Positions 47,557 to 58,957 of a stretch of 64,000 nucleotides of DNA are shown in pieces. The DNA lies in assembly GCA_026706595.1 (NCBI GenBank), contig JAPOYL010000013.1:1-64000 (forward strand), read 5' to 3'. Made by a program: the position numbers and the translations under genes. Numbering within the stretch: position 1 is the first letter of the stretch; each line of letters opens with the position of its first letter. The DNA comes from Gammaproteobacteria bacterium (lineage in GTDB: Bacteria > Pseudomonadota > Gammaproteobacteria > UBA4575). Below the pieces are notes generated by a model. That model was not told the DNA's origin. It was given only the letters and a program-made list of their open reading frames with translations, and searched no databases.

Positions 47557-48087
47557 ATGAATGAACGTCTTATGACCGTCAAAGGCATCATCGCGGCAGC
47601 ATGGAGTGTACTTGGGCTGCTTTTGCTGCTGGGATATGCCATCTGGAGACTATCCCTGTACACCTACGAATCCCTGCAGATGCCATTGAACTGGATACAC
47701 TGGATGGTACTCATCAGTTTCATGCTGTTTATGGCACACAGTGAAGGCTACAAGGGGTTCCAGAAAAGCTTTTCTCCACGTTATGCGGCCCGTACGAAAT
47801 ACCTGTCAACCCACAGCACTTGGACCCAGTGCATCCTGGCTCCCTTTTTCAGCATGGGTTTTTTCCACGCCCCGCAAAGGCGGGTGATGGGCACCCTCGC
47901 CCTGACGGTCATGATTGTTCTCTTTATCCTGGTGTTCCGCTATATCCCCCAGCCGTGGAAAGGCCTGCTGGATGCCGGGGTCGTCATCGGGCTGGTGTGG
48001 GGGGCCGTATCCACCATCCTGTTCTGCATCAAGGCGTTCTCGGATGCCCACTACCACTGGGATGCCGAGATTGAATACCCTCTTTAG
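47557..48087 (+). CDS. conserved membrane protein of unknown function
   Basis: Four or more predicted TM segments; MVLISFMLFMAHSEGYKGFQKSFSPRYAART. Confidence 0.7.
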   Translation: MNERLMTVKGIIAAAWSVLGLLLLLGYAIWRLSLYTYESLQMPLNWIHWMVLISFMLFMAHSEGYKGFQKSFSPRYAARTKYLSTHSTWTQCILAPFFSMGFFHAPQRRVMGTLALTVMIVLFILVFRYIPQPWKGLLDAGVVIGLVWGAVSTILFCIKAFSDAHYHWDAEIEYPL

Positions 48088-48138
48088 CCTTACAAACTGC
48101 TTCGCAAACGAGGACTGCCCCGTGCCGCGGTGGAATCC

Positions 48139-48957
48139 TCAGCCAGCGCGAATGGCCCAGGCGACATCTATGGCCTGCCGGTTTTGCCAGACATCATGAA
48201 CCCGGAAAATCTTGACTCCTGCCAATACACCCAGTGCTGACGTTGCACAGGTCGCAGGCATCCTTGCCTGCGGGTCTTCCTGGTTCGAGATCTCGCCGAT
48301 GAAGCGTTTGCGGCTTGCGCCAAGCAAGATCGGGTAACCCAGTCCTGTCAGTTCTCCCAGGTTTTTCAGCAACTCCAGGTTATGCCGGGTTCTTTTGCCA
48401 AACCCGATACCCGGGTCGAGGATGATGTTCTCCTGCCTGACCCCCACGGTCTTTGCCTGCTCAGCGCGCTCCAGCAGGAATTCAGAAACTTCCCGGGTGG
48501 CATTCCGATACTCGGGATCCTCCTGCATGGTCGCAGGTTCTCCCAGCATGTGCATCAGGCAAATCGGCACGTCTGCATCGGCCGCAAGTCCCAGCAAGTC
48601 CGGATCATCCCGGCCCGCGCTGACATCGTTCAGCATGGTGGCCCCGCAGTCCAGGGCCGCACTGGCAACTTCGGACAGGGTCGTGTCGATACTGATATGA
48701 ACGGCTTCTGGCAGCTCAGCACGAAGCCCGGCGATGACATCGATAACCCGGCGTTTCTGTTCGGATGCGTCTACACGCTGTGAGCCTGGCCGCGTTGACT
48801 CGCCGCCTACATCGATGATATCGGCACCCTGTGCAACCATTTCGATTCCACATGCAATGGCTTCCCGGGAAGACGGGTATGCCCCGCCATCGGAAAAACT
48901 GTCCGGTGTGACATTGAGTATGCCCATCAGAAGCGGTTTGGAATAATCAAGCGGCAC
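48139..48957 (-). CDS. folP: dihydropteroate synthase
   Basis: LLMGILNVTPDSFSDGGAY, IIDVGGESTRPGSQRV, ILDPGIGFGKRTRHNLELL. Confidence 0.96.
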   Translation of the reverse strand: MPLDYSKPLLMGILNVTPDSFSDGGAYPSSREAIACGIEMVAQGADIIDVGGESTRPGSQRVDASEQKRRVIDVIAGLRAELPEAVHISIDTTLSEVASAALDCGATMLNDVSAGRDDPDLLGLAADADVPICLMHMLGEPATMQEDPEYRNATREVSEFLLERAEQAKTVGVRQENIILDPGIGFGKRTRHNLELLKNLGELTGLGYPILLGASRKRFIGEISNQEDPQARMPATCATSALGVLAGVKIFRVHDVWQNRQAIDVAWAIRAG

Positions 48958-48979
48958 GGTGGTTTCCCTTGCGTATCAA

Positions 48980-49909
48980 CTACTGCCGAATGTCTTCAAA
49001 TCTCAGCATCCTGACCTGTCCTCCGATTTCAAACTGCATCAGGTCTTCTCCCATGTGTATCTCCCCCGCATAGCCCTCGCGCAGGCTGCGTATCACCGCA
49101 TCGGGGCGCACGCCCGCCAGGATCACATGAGTCGTCACCGCAAACCTCGGGCGCGTTTCGTTAAGGATGCGCACCATCTGCTCCGGGTTGGTGTGGTAAT
49201 GCCCGATTCTGCGAAGGCGCGGGTTCTTTTCCAGCAGGTCCGCACGGGCTGCAAAAAGCTCGTGGATCAGCAGGTCTGTTCCCCGTGCATGCTCCACCAG
49301 GGTTTCAGAGTATGAAGTATCCCCGGAGATCACCACTGAGCGGTCTCCAAAGTCGATCCTGTAGCCGTAGGCCGGTGTTACCACTCCGTGGTCCACCAGG
49401 AATGCCGTGACCCTGACCCGGTCTTTCGAGTACACAACGCCCGGCTCAATTTCATGAGTCACCAGGCGAACGGCATTCTTGTCCATGCCGGCATACTGGT
49501 TGCGCACGGAGATGTCATAGGCATAGGCCTGCTCCAACCCCCTGGCAAAGCTGGAGGTGCCGGCCGGACCATACACGGTTAGCGGCTGTGGGCGCTGGTA
49601 TACCCAGCCCGTGATCCACAGGTCATCCAGGCCAAAGATATGGTCCGAATGCAGGTGTGTCAGGAACACCGTATCGATTTTGGCAATGTGCATTCCGAGC
49701 TGGCCGAGCCTCGGCACGACACTTCGCCCGGCATCAAACAGCAAGACCTTGCCACCTGCTTCGACCAGAACCGCCGAGCCCGCTCGGTCAGGGTCGACAC
49801 GCGGGCTGCCGGTACCTAGCAACGTCACCCTCATGAAGTCTGCCTGGACCGTGAGCGGAACCGCCAGCAGCACACAACAGAAAAGCAGGCAGGCAAAAAC
49901 TCTCAACAT
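48980..49909 (-). CDS. exported metallo-beta-lactamase-fold hydrolase (RNase Z-like)
   Basis: Signal peptide + VTLLGTGSPRVDPDRAGSAVLVEAGGKVLLFDAG, FLTHLHSDHIFGLDDL. Confidence 0.88.
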   Translation of the reverse strand: MLRVFACLLFCCVLLAVPLTVQADFMRVTLLGTGSPRVDPDRAGSAVLVEAGGKVLLFDAGRSVVPRLGQLGMHIAKIDTVFLTHLHSDHIFGLDDLWITGWVYQRPQPLTVYGPAGTSSFARGLEQAYAYDISVRNQYAGMDKNAVRLVTHEIEPGVVYSKDRVRVTAFLVDHGVVTPAYGYRIDFGDRSVVISGDTSYSETLVEHARGTDLLIHELFAARADLLEKNPRLRRIGHYHTNPEQMVRILNETRPRFAVTTHVILAGVRPDAVIRSLREGYAGEIHMGEDLMQFEIGGQVRMLRFEDIRQ

Positions 49910-49922
49910 GGATATTCTCTAG

Positions 49923-51713
49923 CTATTTTTCCAGATGCAGTGCGGCCAGAAAGGCTTCTTGCGGAATTTCAACCTTGCCGATCTGTTTCATGCGTTTCTT
50001 GCCCGCCTTTTGTTTTTCCAGCAGCTTCTTCTTGCGGGTAACGTCGCCACCATAACACTTTGCAGTGACATTTTTCCTCAGCGCCTTGGCCGTCGTCCTG
50101 GCAATGATTTTCGAACCGATCGCCGCCTGTATCGCAACATCGTACATCTGTCTCGGGATGATCTCCCTCATCTTTTCAGCAAGCTCCCTGCCATAGGCTT
50201 CGGCCTGGCTTCTGTGCACCACGGTGGACAAGGCATCCACCCGCTCGCCGTTGATCAGGATGTCAAGCTTGACCAGGGGCGCCGCTGCAAAATGAGACTG
50301 CTCATAGTCAAACGAGGCATAACCGCGGCTGACCGACTTCAGCTTGTCGAAAAAATCCAGGGCTACTTCACTCAGCGGCAATTCGAACACCAGGGACACC
50401 TGGCTGCCGTGGTAGTGCAGGCTTTTTTGCGTACCCCGTCGCTCCATGCACAGGGTGATTACATTGCCGACAAACTTGTGCGGCACCAGAATGGATGCCT
50501 GGATCACCGGTTCTCTGACTTCCCGAATCCTGTTGGCCGGCGGCAGTGCCGAGGGATTGTGAACATAGCTGGTTTCACCATCCGTGGTATGCACTTCATG
50601 CACTACCGTGGGGGCGGTGGTGATCAAGTCCAGTGCGTATTCGCGCTCCAGGCGCTCCTGGACGATCTCCATATGCAGCATGCCAAGAAAGCCGCACCGA
50701 AAGCCAAACCCCAGGGCATCCGAGGTTTCTGGTTCATACGTAAAGGCTGAGTCGTTGAGGCGTAGTTTTTCAAGGGCAGTGCGAAACGGCTCGTAGTCGT
50801 TGGAGTTGATTGGAAAGACGCCCGCAAAAACATTGGGCTGGACTTCCTTGAATCCTTCCAGCGGGCTGTCCGCAGGATTTGAGGCCGATGTGAAGGTGTC
50901 GCCTATCTTCGCTGCAGAGACATCCTTGATGCCGCAGACCACGAACCCCACCTGTCCAGACTCCAGGCTCTGCGTGTTTGTACGCTTGGGAGTGAATATT
51001 CCCAGTTTCTCGACCTGGTAGCGCTGACCCGATGACATGGCCGTGATTTTCTGTTTTGGCCTGATGGCGCCCTGCACCACGCGTACGAGCGAGATTACAC
51101 CCACGTAACTGTCAAACCACGAATCGATGACCAGTGCTTTCAGCGGTGCAGATTCCATCCCCGCGGGTGCAGGGAACCGGTGCACGATCGCTTCCAGCAC
51201 TTCTTCCACTCCCTGTCCGGTCTTGGCACTCACCAGCAACGGCTCCGATGCATCAATGCCGATTACTTCCTCGATCTCGGATGCCACGCGTTCGGGGTCC
51301 GCAGACGGCAGGTCAATCTTGTTGAGCACAGGGATGATCTCCAGGCCGAGGGCAACCGCGGTGTGACAATTGGCAACGCTCTGGGCCTCCACACCCTGAC
51401 AGGCATCAACGATCAGCAGCGCGCCTTCGCAGGCAGCTAGGGAGCGCGACACCTCATAGGAAAAGTCAACGTGCCCGGGGGTGTCGATGAAATTCAGCCC
51501 GTATTCCTGGCCATCCCTGGCCCGGTATTGCAGGGATACGCTCTGCGCCTTGATCGTGATTCCACGCTCGCGCTCGAGATCCATGGAGTCCAGCACCTGT
51601 TCGCTCATCTCGCGTTCGGACAGGCCACCACAGTGCTGGATGAAGCGGTCCGCTAACGTGGATTTCCCATGGTCGATATGTGCGATGATGGAAAAGTTGC
51701 GGATACGCTCCAT
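49923..51713 (-). CDS. lepA: elongation factor 4
   Basis: [47 protein letters not shown]; lepA C-terminal domain. Confidence 0.97.
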   Translation of the reverse strand: MERIRNFSIIAHIDHGKSTLADRFIQHCGGLSEREMSEQVLDSMDLERERGITIKAQSVSLQYRARDGQEYGLNFIDTPGHVDFSYEVSRSLAACEGALLIVDACQGVEAQSVANCHTAVALGLEIIPVLNKIDLPSADPERVASEIEEVIGIDASEPLLVSAKTGQGVEEVLEAIVHRFPAPAGMESAPLKALVIDSWFDSYVGVISLVRVVQGAIRPKQKITAMSSGQRYQVEKLGIFTPKRTNTQSLESGQVGFVVCGIKDVSAAKIGDTFTSASNPADSPLEGFKEVQPNVFAGVFPINSNDYEPFRTALEKLRLNDSAFTYEPETSDALGFGFRCGFLGMLHMEIVQERLEREYALDLITTAPTVVHEVHTTDGETSYVHNPSALPPANRIREVREPVIQASILVPHKFVGNVITLCMERRGTQKSLHYHGSQVSLVFELPLSEVALDFFDKLKSVSRGYASFDYEQSHFAAAPLVKLDILINGERVDALSTVVHRSQAEAYGRELAEKMREIIPRQMYDVAIQAAIGSKIIARTTAKALRKNVTAKCYGGDVTRKKKLLEKQKAGKKRMKQIGKVEIPQEAFLAALHLEK

Positions 51714-51801
51714 GTCATTAACAACCTGGACCAGCAGGCCCCCTCTTGTACCTGTACCCGTGGATCACCGGGCCCGTGCATGATACCTCATCAGCATCCT
51801 G

Positions 51802-53247
51802 TCACGGTTTTTCAGGGATCCGCATGGCCAGAAATTCCGGGCCTTGCGGGCGTTGCACGAGCAAAGAGACATACTTGCCGGCCGGCAAATTTTCAACGAG
51901 GGCCTTGAAATCACCGACGGTATCCACAGGTTTGCCATTGACCATCTGGATCACATCGCCTTTTCGGATACCTGCAAATTTTGCAGGGTTTCCCTGTACA
52001 TCAAGTACCACAAGGCCGCCTTGGTCCAGCTTCATCGTCTCGGTTTCCTGTTCGGAGAGCGCACGCAGGGACAGTCCCAGCACGGTATCGGTCTGTTCTT
52101 CCTCGGCGTCTTCCTGGCTTGCCAGGACCTGATCCTTGTCCGGTAACTGACCGACCTTCAACTTGACGGTCCGGGTCTTGCCATCGCGCATGACCTTCAG
52201 TTTTACAGTTTCACCTACCTTGGTCTGGCCGACCATAACTGGCAATGCGGCAGAACTTTCTATCTCTTCGCCGTTATAGCCCAAGATGATGTCACCCACC
52301 TCGATATCCGTGTCCTCTGCCGGGCTTCCGGGCAGGATTTTGGCCACCAGTGCGCCCGCCGGCTTATCCATGCCAAAGGACTGTGCAAGCTCCATGGTCA
52401 CTTCCTGTATGTACACCCCAAGCCAGCCCCGGGACACAAAGCCATGGGTCTTGAGCTGGTCCACGACATCTACCGCAACTTCGATCGGGATGGCAAACGA
52501 CAGGCCCATAAAGCCACCTGAGCGGGTGTAGATCTGGGAATTGATGCCGATGACATTGCCATCCAGGTCAAACAGCGGGCTGCCGGAATTTCCAGGGTTG
52601 ATCGCCACATCCGTTTGAATGAACGGGACATAGTTCTCGCTTGGCAGACTGCGTCCCTTGGCACTCACAATGCCAGCGGTCACCGAAGCGTCAAACCCGA
52701 AGGGCGAGCCGATGGCCAGTACCCACTGCCCAACCTTCACGTTCTTGGAGGAGCCCAGCTGGGCCGTCGGCAAATCTGTGGTATCCAGTTTCAGCAATGC
52801 GATGTCACTGCGGGGGTCACTGCCGACGAGTTCGGCGACCAGCATTCTTCGATCGTTCAACTTGACGATGATCTCTTCCGCATCCTTCACGACATGGTGA
52901 TTGGTAATGACGTAGCCGTCATCCGAAATGATGAAACCGGAGCCCAGTGAGCGTGAATTGAGGGACCCTCCGCCGCCCTCACCCTGTTCGCCGAAAAACC
53001 GCTGGAAGAAATCACCAAGTGGACCGTCCTTGGGGAATCCGGGAATGTCCATCCCGGGAGGCAGACCGCGCTGCACCTGGGTCGGTTTGCTTGTACTGAT
53101 ATTCACTACAACGCCGGCGGTGTCTTCGACGAGCTCAGTAAAGTCCGGAAGACTGGAACGGCTCTGGGCCTGGGTAGCAATCGCCAGCAAGAAACCGAAC
53201 CCGATTAAGTAACTTACAACAGTATTCCCAATTTTCATGATCTGCAC
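51802..53247 (-). CDS. degP: Do/MucD-family periplasmic serine endoprotease
   Basis: SGFIISDDGYVITNHHVV, DIALLKLDTTDL, INPGNSGSPLFDLDG; two PDZ domains. Confidence 0.95.
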   Translation of the reverse strand: MQIMKIGNTVVSYLIGFGFLLAIATQAQSRSSLPDFTELVEDTAGVVVNISTSKPTQVQRGLPPGMDIPGFPKDGPLGDFFQRFFGEQGEGGGGSLNSRSLGSGFIISDDGYVITNHHVVKDAEEIIVKLNDRRMLVAELVGSDPRSDIALLKLDTTDLPTAQLGSSKNVKVGQWVLAIGSPFGFDASVTAGIVSAKGRSLPSENYVPFIQTDVAINPGNSGSPLFDLDGNVIGINSQIYTRSGGFMGLSFAIPIEVAVDVVDQLKTHGFVSRGWLGVYIQEVTMELAQSFGMDKPAGALVAKILPGSPAEDTDIEVGDIILGYNGEEIESSAALPVMVGQTKVGETVKLKVMRDGKTRTVKLKVGQLPDKDQVLASQEDAEEEQTDTVLGLSLRALSEQETETMKLDQGGLVVLDVQGNPAKFAGIRKGDVIQMVNGKPVDTVGDFKALVENLPAGKYVSLLVQRPQGPEFLAMRIPEKP

Positions 53248-53348
53248 TCCGCGTTAACGTACTGGTCTGCCTTGCACACTATTTCGTTACAAGCCAGACC
53301 TTGTGATCCAAGTAAAGAGTTGAACGGGTTTATAGGGACAACCGGCAA

Positions 53349-54314
53349 TCAGGGGGCCGAGTAGAAAACCGACTCGCCAATACTTATTACGGTCCCCTCG
53401 GGAACCTCGCCGATGACCGTGATCTGATGCCGGTTCAGATCACGTGCGTACGCACTGATCACCCCTTTGTTGTGTACGCCTCCATAAAAGTGCCGGGGAT
53501 CCTTCACCTTGCTGATGAATACGGAAACCGAGGCCAGACCATCCGTCAGCACAATATGCTGGACCGGACTTTTGCTTGCACTCGTCTGGCGCCTTGTCAC
53601 GCTGCTCAGGGAAAACCCAGGAGGCAAATTGCGTATTTTCCATGCATGATCCGGTGGCATTTCCCCGTCCTGCCCAAGCCCCGCGACCTTCCATGTGTAA
53701 CCTTCCAGGGATGTGCTTCGCCTGAACATCGAATCCGGCACGGATTCGAGCATGCTGAAGCTGGTGAACATCATGCTTTCTATGCTTTCACCCTCTGTAT
53801 CGAAGGTTCTTGATTTGAGCAACATACCCGAATCGGTATCGATGCACAGTTCATGCCCATACCGATAGGCATCCAGGGGGGTAAAGCGCACGATCTGGCA
53901 GTTGAACCCGGCAATCCGGGCCGAACCTGTTTCCTTCAATTTGTAGTGCAGGGCCAGGTCGTCGAGATTCTCCGGCAAAAAGGATGGCAGGCCGTATCGG
54001 GACGGTGCTGTTTCAATGACGACCAGCTTGTCTTTCGGCCATATGCAGGTCAGCACATCCCGGTCCCGGATCACTTCCCGTGCATCGCCTGTAAGGGACA
54101 CCAGCTTTTCGCGTACACCGTAGTCCGAGTGGCCATGCACAATTTTCAGGGTCTCCACCTTGCCTTCATGCATGAATACGAATGTGCCCTGGTAATTGCC
54201 TGTTTCCAGGGTATGGTTCATCTGGTTCAACAGCTTCCAGATTTTGTCCTCTGCCAAAACGGCGGAAATATTGCCTGCCAGCAAGGCGGCCAGCAGCAGT
54301 CGAATCAGAACCAT
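53349..54314 (-). CDS. rseB: sigma-E regulator RseB/MucB
   Basis: LLNQMNHTLETGNYQGTFVFMHEGKVETLKIVH, operon context. Confidence 0.9.
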   Translation of the reverse strand: MVLIRLLLAALLAGNISAVLAEDKIWKLLNQMNHTLETGNYQGTFVFMHEGKVETLKIVHGHSDYGVREKLVSLTGDAREVIRDRDVLTCIWPKDKLVVIETAPSRYGLPSFLPENLDDLALHYKLKETGSARIAGFNCQIVRFTPLDAYRYGHELCIDTDSGMLLKSRTFDTEGESIESMMFTSFSMLESVPDSMFRRSTSLEGYTWKVAGLGQDGEMPPDHAWKIRNLPPGFSLSSVTRRQTSASKSPVQHIVLTDGLASVSVFISKVKDPRHFYGGVHNKGVISAYARDLNRHQITVIGEVPEGTVISIGESVFYSAP

Positions 54315-54317
54315 CTT

Positions 54318-54863
54318 CTATTGACTACCATTTTCACTGTAAGGGCGGTTGTAACTTACAATCCTCACGCGGGGCATGGACACGCGCGGCGATGCATATT
54401 CGGCATGGTTGACGATGTAGCTGTTGAAGTCCTCGGCCGCCTTCGGGCTTGAGGCAAAATCCTGAACCTCGTCCTCAACCACGTGCTCGGCGATCTCCAC
54501 CGGGGCAACGCTAGATGACGGGGTCAACGGGATAAAATCCTGCAGCATCACGAAAGAAAAGACGGCGAGCAAGGCAGCGATTCCCATCCCCACCGGGATC
54601 TTCATGTTCCCTGGACGGTACGGCGAACGCCTTGTTTCCGATTCCGGGTCGAAAGACAGTTTACCCATGACCTCCTTGCTGAAATCGGGATTCAGCCGGC
54701 CTGGCAGTTGCCTGCGCATGGCATCACCGATGAGGTTGTAGCGCTGGTAGGTGGAGTACAGTTCCGGGTCTTGCTGTATTTTCTTTAAAATGCGCCGAGT
54801 TTCAAACTCGGAGATCTCTTCATCCAGTATTCTGGATACAAGTTCCTGGTCCGTTTCCTTCAT
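54318..54863 (-). CDS. rseA: anti-sigma-E factor RseA/MucA
   Basis: MKETDQELVSRILDEEISEFETRRIL..., YQRYNLIGDAMR; TM helix; downstream of rpoE. Confidence 0.88.
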   Translation of the reverse strand: MKETDQELVSRILDEEISEFETRRILKKIQQDPELYSTYQRYNLIGDAMRRQLPGRLNPDFSKEVMGKLSFDPESETRRSPYRPGNMKIPVGMGIAALLAVFSFVMLQDFIPLTPSSSVAPVEIAEHVVEDEVQDFASSPKAAEDFNSYIVNHAEYASPRVSMPRVRIVSYNRPYSENGSQ

Positions 54864-54883
54864 GGCATGATCTCTCTGTACAT

Positions 54884-55459
54884 TCAGTATAGCAGCGGTT
54901 TAAGGCATTTATCGATGGCCGCACGTGCGCGAAAAATCCTGGACCTGACCGTCCCGACCGGGCACTGCATTACGCTGGCGATTTCGTCATAGCTCATACC
55001 CTCGATTTCACGCAGCGTGATGGCTGTTCTCAGGTCATCATGCAGTCCCTGTATCACTTGCCAGACGGTATTCTCGATCTCGCGGGTAAGCAAGTTCCTT
55101 TCCGGAGTATCCTGCTCTTTCATCAGAGTGGCGGACTCCATACGCTCGGCATCCTCGACGTCCACCGTATAGGTGGGCGTCTTGCGGCGTTTCGACACAA
55201 TATGATTCTTGGCGGAATTGACCACAATCTGATACAGCCACGTATAAAAAGCGCTGTCACCCCGAAAATTTGCTAGCCCCCGATAGGCCTTGATAAAAGC
55301 TTCCTGCGCGACATCCTGGGCCTCGTCCTCATCCTGTACAAAGCGACGCACAAGATTGATCACCTTGTACTGATACTTGATTACCAGTGCATCGAATGCT
55401 GCCTTGTCCCCTCTCTGAGCTCTTCTTACCAGCTCCCTATCGTGATTGTTTGCGCCCAT
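54884..55459 (-). CDS. rpoE: RNA polymerase sigma-E factor
   Basis: DEDEAQDVAQEAFIKAYRGLANFRGDSAFYTWLYQIVVNSAKNH, GTVRSRIFRARAAID. Confidence 0.96.
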   Translation of the reverse strand: MGANNHDRELVRRAQRGDKAAFDALVIKYQYKVINLVRRFVQDEDEAQDVAQEAFIKAYRGLANFRGDSAFYTWLYQIVVNSAKNHIVSKRRKTPTYTVDVEDAERMESATLMKEQDTPERNLLTREIENTVWQVIQGLHDDLRTAITLREIEGMSYDEIASVMQCPVGTVRSRIFRARAAIDKCLKPLLY

Positions 55460-55512
55460 TTGGGCTTGGCTCCTTTACCATCGGCTGTCCCTAGCTGACT
55501 TGCCATACCCAC

Positions 55513-55539
55513 TATGACAATTCCAAATCGAAAGAGTTC
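55513..55539 (-). promoter_or_regulatory. candidate sigma-E autoregulatory promoter of rpoE
   Basis: Minus strand GAACTC-N16-TCATA, 54 nt from the -10-like element to the rpoE start; fits the GAACTT-N16-TCTGA consensus roughly. Confidence 0.45.
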
Positions 55540-55650
55540 TTACCGGACCCTTGTGATTTCCCATATTACTGTGTAACCACCCGGTTTTGCTAAACTGGGA
55601 CACATCATTTGCAACGCAGTTCGCCTGTATAACGGGAAATTAGATCACTC

Positions 55651-57330
55651 ATGCATGATTTCGACGTTCTGATCATCGGCAGCGGCGCCGCCGGCTTGAG
55701 CCTGGCGTTGCGCATTGACCCGAGCATGCAGGTGGCTGTGCTCTCCAAGGGCAGCCTGGATGCAGGCAGTACGGCCTGGGCCCAGGGCGGGATTTCCGCA
55801 GTGATCGATGAAGGCGACTCCATTGATCAGCATATGGCGGATACCGTGGATGCGGGTGTGGGACTTTGCGACGAAAATGCGGTGTATCACACCGTCGTCC
55901 ATGGAAAGGAAATGATCGCCTGGCTGACGGACCTGGGCATCAAGTTCACGCGTGAGAAAGGGGCAGACGGTAAATCCTATTTGCACCTGACGCGCGAAGG
56001 CGGCCACACCCAGCGAAGGGTGGTGCATGCGGCGGATGCAACCGGCCGGGCCATACAGAATACGCTCATCCGAGCCGTCTCCGAGAAAGCACATATCCAG
56101 GTATTCGAACAGCACATCACAATTGACCTGATTACCACGCACAAGCTCCCGGGTGCGCCGGGTGCCGGGACCAAGAACCGTTGCGTGGGCGCCTACGTAC
56201 TGGATACAGGCAAACAGCGTGTGGAGACATTCAGGGCCCGGCACGTCGTACTGGCAACGGGAGGCGCGAACAAGGTATACCTGTACACCAGCAACCCGGA
56301 TGGCTCATCGGGAGACGGCATTGCCATGGCCTGGCGTGCGGGCTGTCGCATTGCAAATATGGAATTCATGCAATTCCACCCCACATGCCTGTACCACCCG
56401 AACGCAAAATCCTACCTGATCACGGAGAGCGTACGGGGAGAGGGAGGCAGACTGCTGCTTCCCGATGGTTCGGAATTCATGCATGAATTTGACTCGCGAG
56501 GCGTACTTGCGCCTCGCGATATCGTTGCCCGTGCAATTGATCACAAGATGAAAAAACTTGGTATCGATTGCGTGTACCTGGACATCAGCCACAAACCCAA
56601 AAAATTCATACAGCAGCACTTTCCCAATGTCTATGCACGCTGTATGAAATTGGGCTATGACATGTGCCGGGAGCCGGTGCCGGTGGTACCTGCCGCGCAT
56701 TACACCTGCGGCGGAGTGATGACAGATCTGAAAGGCCGTACGGATGTCAGCCATCTGTACGCGATTGGTGAGACCACCCACACCGGATTGCATGGTGCAA
56801 ACCGCATGGCCAGCAATTCCCTGCTTGAATGCCTGGTCTTTGCCAATGCAACGAGCCACGAGATCAATGCTGACAACCGCCCGGAAGCATTCGATTGGAA
56901 CATCCCCCCCTGGGATGAGAGTCGTGTGACAGAACCCGATGAAGAGATTGTTGTCGCCCATAACTGGGACGAATTGAGAAGGTTCATGTGGGACTACGTG
57001 GGCATCGTACGCACCACAAAGCGGCTCCAGCGGGCCAAACGGCGAGTGGATCTGCTCATCTCGGAAATTGACGAGTACTACAGCAACTTCCGTGTGAACG
57101 GTGACCTGATCGAGTTAAGGAACATCACGCTGGTTGCAGACATCATCATCAAGAGCGCATTGTCCCGCAAAGAAAGTCGCGGCCTGCACTATACCCTCGA
57201 CTATCCGGGCACGAACCCTGAACTGGAACATATCGACACGGTGCTGGACCCAAACACCGAAGCTTCTGCACAAAAACAGCGCGCATGGCTCCCTGAGACC
57301 AACCCTCAGACGGTGCTTTTCAGGAGATGA
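55651..57330 (+). CDS. nadB: L-aspartate oxidase
   Basis: [76 protein letters not shown]. Confidence 0.97.
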   Translation: MHDFDVLIIGSGAAGLSLALRIDPSMQVAVLSKGSLDAGSTAWAQGGISAVIDEGDSIDQHMADTVDAGVGLCDENAVYHTVVHGKEMIAWLTDLGIKFTREKGADGKSYLHLTREGGHTQRRVVHAADATGRAIQNTLIRAVSEKAHIQVFEQHITIDLITTHKLPGAPGAGTKNRCVGAYVLDTGKQRVETFRARHVVLATGGANKVYLYTSNPDGSSGDGIAMAWRAGCRIANMEFMQFHPTCLYHPNAKSYLITESVRGEGGRLLLPDGSEFMHEFDSRGVLAPRDIVARAIDHKMKKLGIDCVYLDISHKPKKFIQQHFPNVYARCMKLGYDMCREPVPVVPAAHYTCGGVMTDLKGRTDVSHLYAIGETTHTGLHGANRMASNSLLECLVFANATSHEINADNRPEAFDWNIPPWDESRVTEPDEEIVVAHNWDELRRFMWDYVGIVRTTKRLQRAKRRVDLLISEIDEYYSNFRVNGDLIELRNITLVADIIIKSALSRKESRGLHYTLDYPGTNPELEHIDTVLDPNTEASAQKQRAWLPETNPQTVLFRR

Positions 57331-57848
57331 CTGCGGTAGTACCTGAGTTCCTCGATTGAGCCCCGGATATCGTCCAGCGCCAGATGCTTGGATTCTTTTT
57401 CAAAGCCCTTTTCTTTCGGGTACCAGCGTTGTGCCAGCTCCTTCAGGGTACTGACGTCAAGATTGCGGTAGTGAAAATAGCGTTCGAGTTCAGGCATGAA
57501 CCGCGCCAGAAAACGCCGGTCCTGGCATATGCTGTTGCCGCACATCGGGGACTCATTGCTCGGTACATGCTGGCGAATGAAATTCAGGACCGCCTGCTCT
57601 GCCTGCTCCTCACTGACTTCGCTGTTCCTGACGCGTTCCGTCAATCCGGACTTGGCATGCTGCTTGGTATTCCAGTCATCCATGGCCTGGAGCACCGAGG
57701 GTTCCTGATGAATTGCAAGCGCGGGTCCGACCGCCAGTTCTTCTAGGTCCTTGTTGGTGACTACAGCCGCGATTTCAATGATACGGTCGGTGAAGGGGTC
57801 AAGGCCCGTCATTTCCAAATCGATCCAAACCAGATTACCGGAGCGCAT
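57306..57848 (-). CDS. orn: oligoribonuclease
   Basis: [60 protein letters not shown] extends to 57902. Confidence 0.96.
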   Translation of the reverse strand: MRSGNLVWIDLEMTGLDPFTDRIIEIAAVVTNKDLEELAVGPALAIHQEPSVLQAMDDWNTKQHAKSGLTERVRNSEVSEEQAEQAVLNFIRQHVPSNESPMCGNSICQDRRFLARFMPELERYFHYRNLDVSTLKELAQRWYPKEKGFEKESKHLALDDIRGSIEELRYYRSHLLKSTV

Positions 57849-57991
57849 ACATTCTCGCTTTCTTGCATTTCGTACAGGGGTTACCCAGGAAAAATTTACC
57901 ACATAACTGCACCGGACCCGGTGAAATTTTCAGGACCACACCCAAGTCTGTGCAGACATGACCCAGGTGCATGATGGTACCGGGCTGTCCG

Positions 57992-58618
57992 CTAATAGGT
58001 TTTGCGACTGGCAAACGCCTGTGCGATCGTGTTTTGATCGACAAACTCCAGTTCGCCGCCTACCGGCACTCCCTGCGCCAGGCGGGTGGTCTTGATGCCC
58101 TGCTTGGCTGCCATTTCATTCAATACATGTGCAGTCACTTCACCCTCGACTGTCGAGTTGGTTGCCAAAATCACCTCCTCCACAGCCTCTTCGGCAAAGC
58201 GCCTCTCCAGAATCGGCAATCCGAGCTCTTGGGGACCGATTCCATCCAGCGGGGAAAGACTGCCCATCAGCACAAAGTACAGACCCTTGTAATCCGTGCT
58301 CTTCTCAATGGTGAAGACATCTGCAGGATTCTCCACGACACAAATTTTCGAACGGACCCTTGAAGCATCCAGACAGATCGAACAGGACTCATGCTCAGTG
58401 AAAATGCGGCAATTTTTGCAGTGCCCGATCTCATCGATGGCCCGGTTCAGGGCATCTGCCAGACCTTTCGCACCATCCCGGTTGCGCTGCAACAGGTGAA
58501 ATGCCATGCGCTGCGCAGACTTTGGCCCGACCCCGGGGAGACATTGCAGGGATTCGACCAACAAGCTCAGCAGCGACGGCGGAGCCAGTTCACCGTCATC
58601 CAGATAATTGACGGACAT
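57992..58618 (-). CDS. recR: recombination protein RecR
   Basis: LPGVGPKSAQRMAFHLL, CKNCRIFTEHESCSICLD, ATNSTVEGEVTAHVL. Confidence 0.97.
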   Translation of the reverse strand: MSVNYLDDGELAPPSLLSLLVESLQCLPGVGPKSAQRMAFHLLQRNRDGAKGLADALNRAIDEIGHCKNCRIFTEHESCSICLDASRVRSKICVVENPADVFTIEKSTDYKGLYFVLMGSLSPLDGIGPQELGLPILERRFAEEAVEEVILATNSTVEGEVTAHVLNEMAAKQGIKTTRLAQGVPVGGELEFVDQNTIAQAFASRKTY

Positions 58619-58624
58619 ACCTGG

Positions 58625-58957
58625 TCAAAAAGGCAACTTCATCCCGGCCGGCAGGTCCAAGCCACTGGCCAGGCTGGAAAACCGATCCTTGGTAGACTGG
58701 TCCACCTTGTTGGATGCATCGTTGAGCGCTGCTGCAATCAGGTCTTCCAGCATGTCCTTGTCCTCCTTCAGCAGGCTCTCATCGATATGCACCTTGCGCA
58801 CCTCATGTTTCCCGGTCATCACGATGGTCACCAAGCCACCACCTGACTTGCCCTCGACCTCGAGATTCTTCAACTCCTCCTGCGCCTTTTTCATGTCTTC
58901 CTGCATCTGCTGCGCTTTTTTCATCAAGTTTCCGAGTCCACCTTGCATGACAGTCAT
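58625..58957 (-). CDS. ybaB: YbaB/EbfC nucleoid-associated protein
   Basis: GGLGNLMKKAQQMQEDMKKAQEELKNLEVEG. Confidence 0.95.
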   Translation of the reverse strand: MTVMQGGLGNLMKKAQQMQEDMKKAQEELKNLEVEGKSGGGLVTIVMTGKHEVRKVHIDESLLKEDKDMLEDLIAAALNDASNKVDQSTKDRFSSLASGLDLPAGMKLPF